Source of the DNA: CAZEFK01 sp964511405
GTDB taxonomy: Bacteria > Pseudomonadota > Alphaproteobacteria > Elsterales > Elsteraceae
DNA length: 29,613 nucleotides
Assembly: GCA_964511405.1 (NCBI GenBank)
Contig: CAZEFK010000085.1
Coordinates: 1-29,613 of the forward strand
Direction of reading: 5' to 3'
Shown: one piece after another, positions 16,601-23,871 of the stretch
Layout of the letters: each line of letters opens with the position of its first letter
How positions within the stretch are numbered: position 1 is the stretch's first letter
The notes under the pieces: model-generated
What the model was told of the DNA's origin: nothing
Databases searched by the model: none
What the model saw: the letters and a program-made list of their open reading frames with translations, nothing else
Position numbers and translations under genes: made by a program

Positions 16601-16868
16601 CGGCCGTCACGGCCGCTTGGGCCGCGATCTTGGCCAGCACCGGCGCCTCCGCCGGTCGGTCGAGTTGGAGGGCGGCGTTGACGGTGCCGCGCTCCAGGGC
16701 ATAGGCGACGACGGCGTGGGTCAATATCCCGAAGGCGGCGCTGCGGCGCCCGACCGCGATGTCGTCGCGGTAGCTGCGCGTCTCGATGACCACCACCACG
16801 AGCGCGACCAGCGTCCCGAGCACGGCCGTCACCGACGTGCAGGCCAGGAAGAACTGACGGACGCGCAT
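13641..16868 (-). CDS. Hybrid sensor histidine kinase with two receivers and Hpt domain
   Basis: A 1075-residue membrane sensor kinase. Order of parts: membrane segment (about 8-29), periplasmic helical sensor region (30-315), second membrane segment (318-340), HAMP (340-393), then a dimerisation domain with H439 in ATMSHEIRTPMNG. The ATPase domain has NLVGNAIKF, VVDTGVGIPEAQR and GGSGLGLSICRRLV. A first, degenerate receiver keeps an Asp in VLVDSSLSS but lacks the acidic pair. The second receiver is intact (AEDNRTNQ, D875 in LLTDCNMPELDG). A C-terminal Hpt domain carries H1021 in DIVHGCKGAAE. This is a full His-Asp-His relay. The gene starts 3 bases after the response regulator gene on the same strand, so the two form an operon. 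Its last 45 bases are duplicated at 12638-12682. The signal sensed is not evident. Confidence 0.95.
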   Translation of the reverse strand: MRVRQFFLACTSVTAVLGTLVALVVVVIETRSYRDDIAVGRRSAAFGILTHAVVAYALERGTVNAALQLDRPAEAPVLAKIAAQAAVTAGAFDRAAALLDQLPDPAAAGAVRATADLIAQRRRLAETALQRPRDDRAPELVTEYAPQVKAISDRLSAVTGGLEVAIRAAAPTVGELIGIARMSIDMRAAAGTRAVLFTDIVAAGAPIPPAELERLAELQGAVEEGWRNLVLQVRLNGAPARLAAALVQAQRRYLGDGGVLYARIVAAGRGDGRYPMALAPFRAEQTDFLQSISAVADAAIAEAGARADADRDRAFGNLMLANGLVLLVVAVIGLVSLLFERRVVAPLTRLTAIITQLTAGGLALDIPHQRRRDEIGDLARAMAVFKDHVQERARLEAAAVYHSELAEANRRIADGLAREKALAEAATRAKSAFLATMSHEIRTPMNGIIAVADLLQQADLPAEEREMAHLVHSSAVTLLTLLNDILDISKIEAGQFQIEVQAFSLIETVEGAADLLAARAAEAGLNLQAFVDPALADFRLGDALRLRQILVNLVGNAIKFTPTGQVLVEAVPDAGKPGWVCFAVVDTGVGIPEAQRAHLFEPFAQADASIARRYGGSGLGLSICRRLVALMGGEIGLESQVGAGSRFWFTVPLPLAEPDAPSTAVALGGIHVLRVSARRGLPSSVARYLACGDAIMTDAASPEQAEALLAQHATGGTLPDLVLVDSSLSSAQGVALIRRLHGSHALAAVKVALMMPPGTASSRQAAVAAGAFAVLHSPIRRDFFHRVVAAAAGRATLENTVMPRWAPRDAWRAPSPGDARAAAALILVAEDNRTNQAVIAKLLARLGYAAEIVANGRLALDRLQAGSGYGLLLTDCNMPELDGVSLARAVRAAPAAFASIPILALTADALPATEAECLDAGMDGCLRKPIDAARLGDAIARWMPHGASLRRPAEGSPSADASPKGDAPALDLSELLATFGGATDELRALLADFRDRTRSQVGELAARLDAGERALARDIVHGCKGAAETVGAIGLGRICADLEQRLGARDLPGALALLPDLGAELDQVADAIAAL
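13647..13691. repeat. 45-base perfect direct repeat, copy within the hybrid kinase 3' end
   Basis: Second copy of the repeat at 12638-12682. Here it is the functional 3' end of the kinase gene, coding the last residues of the Hpt domain (PDLGAELDQVADAIAA). Its placement at a gene's 3' end, with an orphan copy on the far side of an accessory cassette, resembles the attL/attR arrangement of integrated elements. No integrase is present between the copies. Confidence 0.9.
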
Positions 16869-16871
16869 CCG

Positions 16872-17648
16872 CTATCGGCGGACCCAGATGGCGTCGATCC
16901 CTTCCAGGTCCGCGACGTCGCTCAGGCGGTCGAGCAGGGCCCGGCTCAGCGTGTGGCCCTCGCCGAGCAGCAGCCGGCCGTTGCTGGCGCGAATCGGGCG
17001 CGCAAGGATCGCGCCGTCGGGAACCTCGGCCAGCATGACGCGTGCCGCTCCGGGCGGCGGGGCGCCGGCGGGATCGGCGGCCGGGGCTCTGGCCGTGGCC
17101 GAGACTGTGGCCGAGACTGGGGCGGAGGCCGGCGCGCGAGCATCGGAGTCGGGCAGCAGATCCAGGATGTCGATGTCGACGGCCTCATAGAGGGCGGCGT
17201 CGCGCAGATGGAGCGGCTGGCGGACGGCCCGTGCCAGCCGCTGCGACAGCTGCGCGGCGGACACCGGTTTGATCAGGAAGCCGCTGACATCGAGCGCCAA
17301 GGCGGCGCCGACGGTGGCTCGCTCGGCATGGCCGGTCAGCATCACGATCGGCAGGTTGCGCGGTGCGCCGGCGCGGCCGCTGCGCACCGCTTGAAGCAGC
17401 GCCAGGCCGTTGACGGGCGCCATGCCGATGTCGGACAGCACGCAGTCGGGCTGCTCGTGCGCGATCGCATCGAGCCCCTCGGCGCCGTTGCCGGCCATCA
17501 CGACGCGGCGCACGCCGAGGTTCGCGAGCATGCGGCGGACTACGGCGCGCATGGTCGGCTGGTCGTCGACGAGCAGGACCTCGATCTGCTGGAAATCGAA
17601 GGCCGGCGGCTCGCCGCCGCCCTCGCGCCGGCCGGACTGCATGGTCAT
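16872..17648 (-). CDS. Receiver-domain response regulator with C-terminal beta-rich domain
   Basis: About 258 residues. The receiver domain (about 20-145) has IEVLLVDDQPTMRAVVRRML, the phosphoacceptor Asp in DCVLSDIGMAPVNGLALLQ, a Thr in IVMLTGHAE and a Lys in GFLIKPVS. An Ala/Pro-rich linker (about 170-200) leads to a short C-terminal domain: MLAEVPDGAILARPIRASNG, then RLLLGEGHTLSRALLDRL. This resembles the small beta domain found next to receivers in HD-GYP-type regulators, but no HD-GYP or DNA-binding domain is present. It is the first gene of an operon with the hybrid kinase (3 bases apart) and probably takes phosphate from its Hpt domain. The ATG at 17648 has GCGGAG upstream and is preferred to the one at 17666. 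Confidence 0.88.
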   Translation of the reverse strand: MTMQSGRREGGGEPPAFDFQQIEVLLVDDQPTMRAVVRRMLANLGVRRVVMAGNGAEGLDAIAHEQPDCVLSDIGMAPVNGLALLQAVRSGRAGAPRNLPIVMLTGHAERATVGAALALDVSGFLIKPVSAAQLSQRLARAVRQPLHLRDAALYEAVDIDILDLLPDSDARAPASAPVSATVSATARAPAADPAGAPPPGAARVMLAEVPDGAILARPIRASNGRLLLGEGHTLSRALLDRLSDVADLEGIDAIWVRR

Positions 17649-17746
17649 GGCTTGCTCCGCCCCCATTGTCAGATGATCTTAGCGGGGGGCGGCCAGGGCG
17701 CGTAGGGTGCCGGGATCGGGCAATGCTCCGAGCGTCTCGCCCAGTG

Positions 17747-17790
17747 CGTCGGACGTCTCAGCGTCGGGCGTCTCAGCTTGGACGTTTCAG
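17747..17790. repeat. Three tandem 15-base repeats at the end of the lipoprotein gene
   Basis: Units are CGTCGGACGTCTCAG (17747-17761), CGTCGGGCGTCTCAG (17762-17776) and a 14-base variant CTTGGACGTTTCAG (17777-17790). A weaker relative, AGCGTCTCGC, lies at 17731-17740. The array overlaps the lipoprotein stop codon and ends about 100 bases upstream of the response regulator start, so it may be a regulator-binding array. It may equally be a remnant of repetitive coding sequence, since the lipoprotein frame stays open after its TGA until a TAA at 17679-17681. Confidence 0.6.
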
Positions 17791-18428
17791 TCGCGCGCCA
17801 GCTGGTTGTCGATGGCGTAGACCCGGCAGTCGCTGGCATATTGCGCACAGGCTTCCAGCGCCGCGTCGGCGGCCTCTTCGCGGCTGGCCTTGCCGGTCCG
17901 CCAGCCATAGGAGCCGTCGCCGCCGACGGCGAACGCCTTGTGCAGTTTTTGGCTGGCCAGGTAGTCGCGAAAGCCATTCTGGTTGGCCGCTGACAAGGTG
18001 GGCGGCGGCGGCAGGCCGGCGCTCAACGCGCCCCGAGGCGGCGCATTCGGCGGTGGCGGCGGCGCACCCGGCGGCGGTGGCGGCGTATAGGGCGCCTGCG
18101 GCGCGGTCGGCACCGCTGCGACCGGCCGTGGCGCGTCGTCGCTGATGAACTGCTGCACCCAACCGCGCGCGGCCATGCAGTTGAAGAACAGGTCGCTGCG
18201 GCTGTCGGCGTTGAGGTCCACCGCGCTGACGGTTTCGGTGGTGTGGTGATGCTGGCGCTCGCGCTCGATCTCGATCACCTGGTTGACCGGCGCCGCGGCC
18301 AGGCTGTCGCGCTGGCAGTAATAGCGATCCACCGCAAGGTCGGCCGGCCCGGGGCGCGTGCGGACCCATTGGTAGTGGCCGCAGCCGGCCAGCAGCACCA
18401 GGCTGATCAAGATCATGAGGCGCGACAT
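17787..18428 (-). CDS. Putative lipoprotein with proline-rich linker and DUF4189-like C-terminus
   Basis: A 213-residue predicted lipoprotein. The N-terminus MSRLMILISLVLLAGCGHYQ has a lipobox (LAGC, Cys16). The first part (about 17-95) carries YYCQRDSLAAAPVNQVIEIE and FFNCMAARGWVQQF, a pattern seen in small outer-membrane lipoproteins. A proline-rich linker follows (about 105-135, PPPPPGAPPPPPNAPP). The C-terminal domain (about 150-213) has HKAFAVGGDGSYGWRTGKAS, then AALEACAQYASDCRVYAIDN, which resembles DUF4189-type repeats. No enzyme function is implied. Translation ends at a TGA, but the frame stays open for another 35 codons. Confidence 0.82.
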   Translation of the reverse strand: MSRLMILISLVLLAGCGHYQWVRTRPGPADLAVDRYYCQRDSLAAAPVNQVIEIERERQHHHTTETVSAVDLNADSRSDLFFNCMAARGWVQQFISDDAPRPVAAVPTAPQAPYTPPPPPGAPPPPPNAPPRGALSAGLPPPPTLSAANQNGFRDYLASQKLHKAFAVGGDGSYGWRTGKASREEAADAALEACAQYASDCRVYAIDNQLARD

Positions 18429-18637
18429 GGGCCGAGTCTGATGCCGCGGCTTCGGCGATTCAACTTAAATCAAAGCCATGAGCGCGGTAGTCCGGGAACT
18501 GCATACGGCGCCACCCCGCGCCGGAAGGCAATGGGCGCGTCTCTGCCGGAGCACATCCGCGCGGGGGATTGGTTGGCGTGGGTGAGCTGCGCCCGCTGCG
18601 ACGAACTTGTAGATAGGGGGAGGGAATCACCACCTAA

Positions 18638-18649
18638 TGCCAAATGGCA
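18638..18649. promoter_or_regulatory. Inverted repeat TGCCA-AA-TGGCA upstream of the Xre/ParS antitoxin
   Basis: A 12-base inverted repeat 28 bases ahead of the chosen antitoxin start, with a further TGGCA at 18667-18671. Xre/ParS-RES operons are generally repressed by their own antitoxin or complex, so this is a candidate operator. The rest of the 248-base spacer (18429-18676) shows no convincing gene; a TTGTAG at 18607-18612 could be a poor -35 box. Confidence 0.35.
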
Positions 18650-18676
18650 GGGAAGCCCAGGACAGATGGCACGACC

Positions 18677-19114
18677 ATGAGCCAGATCCACCCCTTTTCC
18701 AGCGCGGCGCCCCCGCCACGGCAGACTGCTGACCTGAGCGATCCGCAGACGCGTGCGCGGCTAACGCCCAGTGCCCTCAAGGCGTATCGTCGGCTGTCAC
18801 ATGCGTGGAGGTTGACCAATCTGCAGGCAGCGCGGCTGCTGGACGTTTCTGAACGCCATTGGGGTCGGCTAAAAGCCGAAGACCCTACAACCACCCTTGG
18901 CCAAGACGCTCTCACGCGAATGAGTGCGCTGGTCGGAATTTACAAGGGACTGCATTTGCTATTTTCGGAACCACTGTCCGATGAATGGCCGTCGCTCCCC
19001 AATAATGGGATCCCGTTTAACGGCGTGTCCCCAATAGATATCATGATCCGGGGGGGGATTCCAGCAATGCTAGAAACTAGAGGGCACGTGGACGCTCTAA
19101 GGGGTGGCCTGTAA
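18677..19114 (+). CDS. Xre/MbcA/ParS-family antitoxin
   Basis: A 145-residue antitoxin of the Xre/MbcA/ParS type that pairs with RES toxins. The N-terminal Xre-like helical region (about 25-85) includes LTPSALKAYRRLSHAWRLTN and LQAARLLDVSERHWGRLKAE. The C-terminal MbcA/ParS toxin-binding domain (about 90-145) has LTRMSALVGIYKGLHLLFSE, then GVSPIDIMIRGGIPAMLETR and a final HVDALRGGL, the part that normally caps the RES active site. The ATG at 18677 is preferred; an in-frame ATG at 18644 would add 11 residues. The toxin gene starts 10 bases after the stop. GC content falls within this gene relative to the upstream genes, consistent with acquisition. Confidence 0.92.
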   Translation: MSQIHPFSSAAPPPRQTADLSDPQTRARLTPSALKAYRRLSHAWRLTNLQAARLLDVSERHWGRLKAEDPTTTLGQDALTRMSALVGIYKGLHLLFSEPLSDEWPSLPNNGIPFNGVSPIDIMIRGGIPAMLETRGHVDALRGGL

Positions 19115-19124
19115 GGAGCGTAAA

Positions 19125-19823
19125 ATGGACCTGCCGCCGGTGGTAGATGTTACTCAGCGTAATACCGTTCGCGTGGTCAGCTCGGCTAGGTTGCGTGGAC
19201 CGGTTTTGGCGCCTCTCGCTGATACCAACGAAGACCTAGGTAACTTGGTTGAACTTGAAGGTGCGACCGCAGGTCGGCTCCGTGCACAGACGCGCGGCAT
19301 GACCGGGATACATCGTAGCGAACTAGTCTTTGGAGTCCCAAACCATACCTTCATCAATGCGGCCTTTACCTATACGAGGCCAACTGGAAATCGTTTCAAT
19401 GATCAAACTCGCGGGGCGTGGTATTGCGCATACACAGCCGCAACTGCTTTGGAGGAGGTAAAATTCCACATGACGAGAGAGCTTGATAATATTGGAAGAT
19501 ATGATACTCGAGTAGACTATGCGGAGCTTCTCGCAGATTTTATTGGACCTTTTTACGATTTGCGTGGCGTGAACCCAAGTGCCAGCTATCTAAGCCCCGA
19601 CACGGTAGTTTCGTATCCAGCGGGGCAAGCCTTGGCGCGAACGATATTGGCCAAAGGCGGCAACGGCGTACTATATCATTCTGTGCGAGACCCCAACCGA
19701 GGTGAATGCCTCGCTGCATTCCGGCCAAATCTTGTGCAGAACGTTCGCCAGGGCAAACTTTGGCGACTGGCATGGCAGGGCACGCGCGAGCCAGCTGTGA
19801 CCGAAAATCCAGAAACACCATAG
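19125..19823 (+). CDS. RES-domain toxin (NAD+-degrading family)
   Basis: A 232-residue RES-family protein. Characterised RES toxins destroy NAD+ by hydrolysis or phosphorolysis and halt growth. The core motifs are visible: GNRFNDQTRGAWYCAYTAAT with R90 and Tyr100, ALEEV with a Glu at 110/111, and VLYHSVRDPNRGECLAAFRP near the end. The N-terminal ~60 residues, with NLVELEGATAGRLRAQTRG, are typical of the longer RES subgroup. The ATG at 19125 follows a good AAGGAG at the right distance. Codon use is strikingly poorer in GC than the rest of the window (for example 19441-19560), a strong sign of recent transfer of the pair. Active-site residues look intact. Confidence 0.93.
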   Translation: MDLPPVVDVTQRNTVRVVSSARLRGPVLAPLADTNEDLGNLVELEGATAGRLRAQTRGMTGIHRSELVFGVPNHTFINAAFTYTRPTGNRFNDQTRGAWYCAYTAATALEEVKFHMTRELDNIGRYDTRVDYAELLADFIGPFYDLRGVNPSASYLSPDTVVSYPAGQALARTILAKGGNGVLYHSVRDPNRGECLAAFRPNLVQNVRQGKLWRLAWQGTREPAVTENPETP

Positions 19824-19856
19824 ACTCACCACACGACCCCGAGATCGGAGGGTCCG

Positions 19857-20174
19857 ATGATCGCCCGCACCTGGCGTGGAACTGCACCAGCGTCGACCGC
19901 CGACGCCTATCAGCACCACTTCACGACCGCCGTGGCCCCGCGCCTGACGACGTTGCCCGGCCATTGCGGCGCCTGGCTGCTGCGCCGCGACGATGGCGAC
20001 GCGGTCGAATTCCTGGCCGTGACGTTGTGGGACTCGCTGGACGCGATCCGCGGGTTTGCCGGGCCCGATCCGACGCACGCCCATGTCGAGCCGGAGGGCC
20101 GGGCAGCCTTGGCATCGTTCGACGAGACCGCCCAGCACTACCGGGTAGCGTATCGCAGCGCGCCGGCCGGGTGA
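19857..20174 (+). CDS. Small ABM-like (ferredoxin-fold) protein
   Basis: A 105-residue soluble protein resembling antibiotic-biosynthesis-monooxygenase-type (dimeric alpha-beta barrel) proteins: MIARTWRGTAPASTADAYQH, then FLAVTLWDSLDAIRGFAGPD and a final strand HYRVAYRSA. The WDSLDAIRGFAG segment is the usual signature of this loose group. No cofactor site can be assigned, and members include monooxygenases, heme-degrading enzymes and proteins of unknown role. A GGAGGG ribosome-binding site precedes the ATG. GC content returns to the local norm here, so it is not part of the RES cassette, though it follows the toxin by only 33 bases. Confidence 0.8.
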   Translation: MIARTWRGTAPASTADAYQHHFTTAVAPRLTTLPGHCGAWLLRRDDGDAVEFLAVTLWDSLDAIRGFAGPDPTHAHVEPEGRAALASFDETAQHYRVAYRSAPAG

Positions 20175-20244
20175 ACCGCGGCCGGCTGGCCGCGGGCGCG
20201 CAAGCCGTGTCTAATCCGCAGCATCCCGGTCCCGGAGGAGCCCG

Positions 20245-21837
20245 ATGCGCGGTGCCCCCTGTCTTGCTGCCCTGCTGATCGCCGTCTCGCTCGCCGCCCC
20301 CGGCCCGGCCCGGGCCGGGACCCCGCGCGACACGCTGGTCATGGCCAAGCAGATCGACGATATCGTCTCGCTCGATCCGGCCATCGCGTTCGAGTTCTCG
20401 GGCGGCGAGGTGGTCGGCAACCTCTACGAGACGCTGCTGACGCTCGACCTCGCCAACCCGCGCGATCCCAAGCCGGGGCTGGCGCAGTCCTGGTCGCTGG
20501 CCGACGACGGCGTGACCTACAGCTTCAAGATCGCCGACGGCCACAAGTTCAGCTCGGGCCGGGCCGCGACCGCCGACGATGCCGCCTTCTCGCTGCAGCG
20601 CGCGGTCATCTTGAACGGTCCGCCCGGCTTCATCCTGACCCAGTTCGGGTTCACGCCCGCCAACGTCGCCGAGCGGATCCGGGCGGCCGATCCCAAGACC
20701 CTGGTGATCCAGGTCGACAAGCCGGTGGCGCCGTCCTTCTTCTACGACTGCCTGATGGCCAGCGTCGCCTCGATCGTCGATCAGGCCGAGGTCATGGCCC
20801 ACGCCCGGGACGGCGATCTCGGCAGCGGCTGGCTCAAGGCCAGTTCGGCGGGATCGGGCCCGTACCGGCTGCGTGCCTGGAAGCCGGTCGAGAGCTATGT
20901 GCTCGAGGCCAACGAGGCCCATGCCGGCGGGCCGCCGCCGACGCGGCGGGTGACCGTGCGGCACGTGCCGGAAGCCGCGGCCCAGCGACAGCTGCTGGAG
21001 AAGGGCGACATCGACGTCGCGCGCAACCTCGGCAAGGACGAGCTCGACGCCTTGGCCAAGGTCCCGCAGATCAAGCTGCAGACCGGCCTCAAGGGCCGGA
21101 TCACCTATGTCGGGCTGAACCAGGCGGTGCCGGCGCTGCGGGTGCCCGAGGTCCGCCAGGCGCTGAAGTACCTGATCGACTATGACGGCATCCAGAAGAA
21201 CCTGCTGTCGACCACGGCCAAGGTCCACCAGACCTTCCTGCCCGAGGGCTTCCTGGGCGCCATCGACGACAAGCCGTTCGCGTTCGATCTGGACAGGGCC
21301 AAGGCGCTGCTGGCCCAGGGCGGCTATCCCGATGGCTTCGCCGTCACCTTCGATGTCTACGCGGTGTCGCCCTATCGTGAGATCGCCCAGGCGATCCAGG
21401 AAAGCTGGGGCCGCGCCGGCATCAAGGTCGACCTGCAACAGGGCGCGCAGGCGCAGGTGATCACCAAGGTCCGCGCCCGCCAGCACCAGGTCGCCATCGG
21501 CACCTGGGGCCCGGACTACATGGACCCCCACACCAACGCCGGCCAGTTCGCCATGAACCTGGACAATTCCGACGCGGCCAAGGCCAAGTCGGGCGCCTGG
21601 CGGCAGGATTGGGACATCCCGGGCTACACCCAGCGCACGCTGGCGGCCGTGGCCGAGCGCGACAGCGCCAAGCGCGCGAACCTATACCAGCAGCTCCAAC
21701 GGGATCTTAACCAGGACTCGCCTTTCATCTTCCTGTTCCAGGACGTCGAGGTCATGGCCCTGCGGACCGACGTCGACGGCCTGGTGATCGCACCGATCTC
21801 GACCATGAACCGCTACGACCGGGTCGTGAAGAAATAG
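20245..21837 (+). CDS. ABC transporter substrate-binding protein, family 5
   Basis: A 530-residue periplasmic solute-binding protein of the SBP_bac_5 (peptide/nickel/opine) family. The Sec signal peptide spans about residues 1-24 (hydrophobic LAALLIAVSLAA, cleavage after PARA). Family features are VSLDPAIAFEFSGGEVVGNL with YETLLTLD, LAQSWSLADDGVTYSFKIAD, VRQALKYLIDYDGI and TWGPDYMDPHTNAGQF. The ligand is probably a short peptide or related compound but cannot be specified. A strong GGAGGAG precedes the ATG. No permease or ATPase gene lies nearby; the next gene, whose ATG directly abuts this TAG, encodes a MscS-type channel, an unusual partner. Confidence 0.94.
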   Translation: MRGAPCLAALLIAVSLAAPGPARAGTPRDTLVMAKQIDDIVSLDPAIAFEFSGGEVVGNLYETLLTLDLANPRDPKPGLAQSWSLADDGVTYSFKIADGHKFSSGRAATADDAAFSLQRAVILNGPPGFILTQFGFTPANVAERIRAADPKTLVIQVDKPVAPSFFYDCLMASVASIVDQAEVMAHARDGDLGSGWLKASSAGSGPYRLRAWKPVESYVLEANEAHAGGPPPTRRVTVRHVPEAAAQRQLLEKGDIDVARNLGKDELDALAKVPQIKLQTGLKGRITYVGLNQAVPALRVPEVRQALKYLIDYDGIQKNLLSTTAKVHQTFLPEGFLGAIDDKPFAFDLDRAKALLAQGGYPDGFAVTFDVYAVSPYREIAQAIQESWGRAGIKVDLQQGAQAQVITKVRARQHQVAIGTWGPDYMDPHTNAGQFAMNLDNSDAAKAKSGAWRQDWDIPGYTQRTLAAVAERDSAKRANLYQQLQRDLNQDSPFIFLFQDVEVMALRTDVDGLVIAPISTMNRYDRVVKK

Positions 21838-23868
21838 ATGGCTGCTCCGACCGACATGCCTCCCGCCTTCTTCGGCGGTTTGGCCGGCGACCTGATGGCC
21901 CTGGGCGACCGCCTGGGCATGGCCGTGCAGGATATGATCGCCGATGCTGCCGACGCGCCGGCTCAATTGGGGCAGGCCGGCGATTTCCTGACCGGCGGCG
22001 GCCTGTCGGGCTCGATCGGCTTCGTCCTGGCCGCGGCGATGGCCGCCATGCTGGCCGCCGCGGCGGCGGCCCGGGGTGCCGGCCGGCTGCTGGCGCCGGT
22101 TCAGGCCCGGCTGCGCGACACCCGGCCGGCCTCGCTCGACCAGCGGCTGCTCGGCATTCTTTGGGCGCTGCTGGTCGACCTGGTGCCGGCGGCGACCTTC
22201 CTGGCGGCGGCGTTGGTGCTGGCCCATGTCCTGTTCTGGGACCGCGGGCTGCTGTTTGTCGGCAGCGCCGGCTTCCGGCTGGTGCTGATCGAGGCGGTGC
22301 TGGTGATCGCCGCCGGCTGGCTGGGGGCGGCGGTGCTGGCCCTGCCGATCGCCGATGGCCGGCCCGGGCTGCGCCTGCTGCCGCTGACCGACGCCGAGGC
22401 GCGCACCGCCCACCGCTATGTCTGGGGTCTGGTGGCCTTGGCGACGATCGCCCGCGGCCTGGCGTGGTCGGTCTATCTGCTGCGGTTCGGCACCGGCGTG
22501 CCGCACATGATCCTGATCGCCGCCGGCGTGGTGGTCGGCGCTGCGTGCCTGGCTGGGCTGCGCCACATGCCGCCGCGCCTGACCGGCTTTGCCCGCCATT
22601 GGCGCAATCTCGCAGTCCTGTCGGTGTTCGGCTTGAACGCCGTGTGGATCGCGGGCGTGCTGCTGGATCCCGAGCCGCCGGTCGACCGCGTGGCCGCGAC
22701 GGTCGCGGTGCTGGCGGTGATGCCGCTGGTCGACGGCATCGTTCAGCTGCTGCTCAAGCGGCTGCGGCAGCGCCTGCTGCAGACGCCGGGGCGGGCGCGC
22801 CGGATCTTCGTGCCGAGCGGCGACGATGACGCGCTGCACGTCACCGCACCGGCGGCCGACGCCGGGGATGCCGTCGCCGCCGTGTCCGATGCCGTCGACC
22901 GTCTGGTCGGCGTGCTGCGCGACGCGGCCGGCTGGGCGATCGCGATCGCCGCCGGTTTGGTGCTGGCGCGGTCGTGGTCGGTCGACCTGCCCCACATGAT
23001 GGGGCCGCGCGACGCCCGCGCGCTGCCCGGGATGGCCTTCGACGCCGGCCTGACCCTGCTGCTCGGCTGGTATGCCTGGCGCCTGTTCGAGCGCACGCTG
23101 GCGCTGCGCATGGCCCGCGAGGGCGCCGGCGCGCCCAGCCGCGCCCAGACCGTCCAGCCGCTGCTGCGCAGCGTCGGGCAACTGGTGATTGGCGCCGTCG
23201 CGGCGATGACCGCGCTGTCGTCGCTGGGCATCAACATCGCGCCGCTGCTGGCGTCGGCCGGGGTCGTCGGCATCGCGGTCGGCTTCGGCGCCCAGACCCT
23301 GGTGCGCGACCTGTTCAGCGGCGCCTTCTACTTGGTCGAGGACGCCTTCCGCATCGGCGACTACATCGAAGGCAGCGGCGGCTCGAAGGGCACGGTCGAG
23401 CGCATCACTTTCCGCACCGTGGCGCTGCGCCACCACAACGGCCCGCTGCATTTCGTGCCCTACGGCATGCTGGGCGCGGTGCGCAACCACAGCCGGGACT
23501 GGGTGATCGACAAGTTCGAGCTGCCGCTGCCGATCGACGTCGACAGCGAGAAGGTCCGCAAGATGGTCAAGCGCATCGGCGAGGCTATGCTCGACTCCGA
23601 GGTCGCCGTCGACATCGTCGAGCCGTTGAAGGCCAAGCTCTACCGCATCGACCCCGGCGTGAAGGTGTTCCGCTGCAAGGTCCAGACGCCGCCCGGCCGG
23701 CAGTTCGAAGTGCGCGCCGAGGCGCTGAAGCGGATCGAGGCGGCGCTGCGCGACGCCGGCATCCCGTTCGCCGACTCGCGGCCGGTGGTGACGTTCATGC
23801 CATCGCCACCGGCCCCGATGCCGAACCCCGTGCCAGCGCCGCCAGTGCGCCCGGCGGTGGCCGAGTAG
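21838..23868 (+). CDS. MscS-family mechanosensitive channel (large, multi-segment)
   Basis: A 676-residue inner-membrane protein with roughly ten hydrophobic segments. The C-terminal part has the MscS core: the pore-lining helix region around residues 465-500 (LASAGVVGIAVGFGAQTLVR, then DLFSGAFYLVEDAFRIGDYI), followed by the beta domain (GTVERITFRTVALRHHNGPL) and the C-terminal alpha/beta domain with VRAEALKRIEAALRDAGI. The tail is proline-rich. MscS proteins open under membrane tension and relieve hypo-osmotic shock; large members like this may have other roles. The ATG follows the previous stop with no gap, so it is probably co-translated. It is convergent with the SnoaL-like gene, 3 bases between stops. 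Confidence 0.93.
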   Translation: MAAPTDMPPAFFGGLAGDLMALGDRLGMAVQDMIADAADAPAQLGQAGDFLTGGGLSGSIGFVLAAAMAAMLAAAAAARGAGRLLAPVQARLRDTRPASLDQRLLGILWALLVDLVPAATFLAAALVLAHVLFWDRGLLFVGSAGFRLVLIEAVLVIAAGWLGAAVLALPIADGRPGLRLLPLTDAEARTAHRYVWGLVALATIARGLAWSVYLLRFGTGVPHMILIAAGVVVGAACLAGLRHMPPRLTGFARHWRNLAVLSVFGLNAVWIAGVLLDPEPPVDRVAATVAVLAVMPLVDGIVQLLLKRLRQRLLQTPGRARRIFVPSGDDDALHVTAPAADAGDAVAAVSDAVDRLVGVLRDAAGWAIAIAAGLVLARSWSVDLPHMMGPRDARALPGMAFDAGLTLLLGWYAWRLFERTLALRMAREGAGAPSRAQTVQPLLRSVGQLVIGAVAAMTALSSLGINIAPLLASAGVVGIAVGFGAQTLVRDLFSGAFYLVEDAFRIGDYIEGSGGSKGTVERITFRTVALRHHNGPLHFVPYGMLGAVRNHSRDWVIDKFELPLPIDVDSEKVRKMVKRIGEAMLDSEVAVDIVEPLKAKLYRIDPGVKVFRCKVQTPPGRQFEVRAEALKRIEAALRDAGIPFADSRPVVTFMPSPPAPMPNPVPAPPVRPAVAE

Positions 23869-23871
23869 CGT

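Noticed and set aside
14514..17705. A ~1060-codon plus-strand open frame opposite the hybrid kinase and response regulator
   Set aside because: The minus-strand genes have full domain architectures with catalytic residues. The plus-strand product is low complexity and arises from strong GC bias at third codon positions.
18429..18676. Short frames on both strands in the spacer before the Xre/ParS gene
   Set aside because: No ribosome-binding site, no family resemblance and typical antisense-like composition; only the small inverted repeat near the antitoxin was kept.
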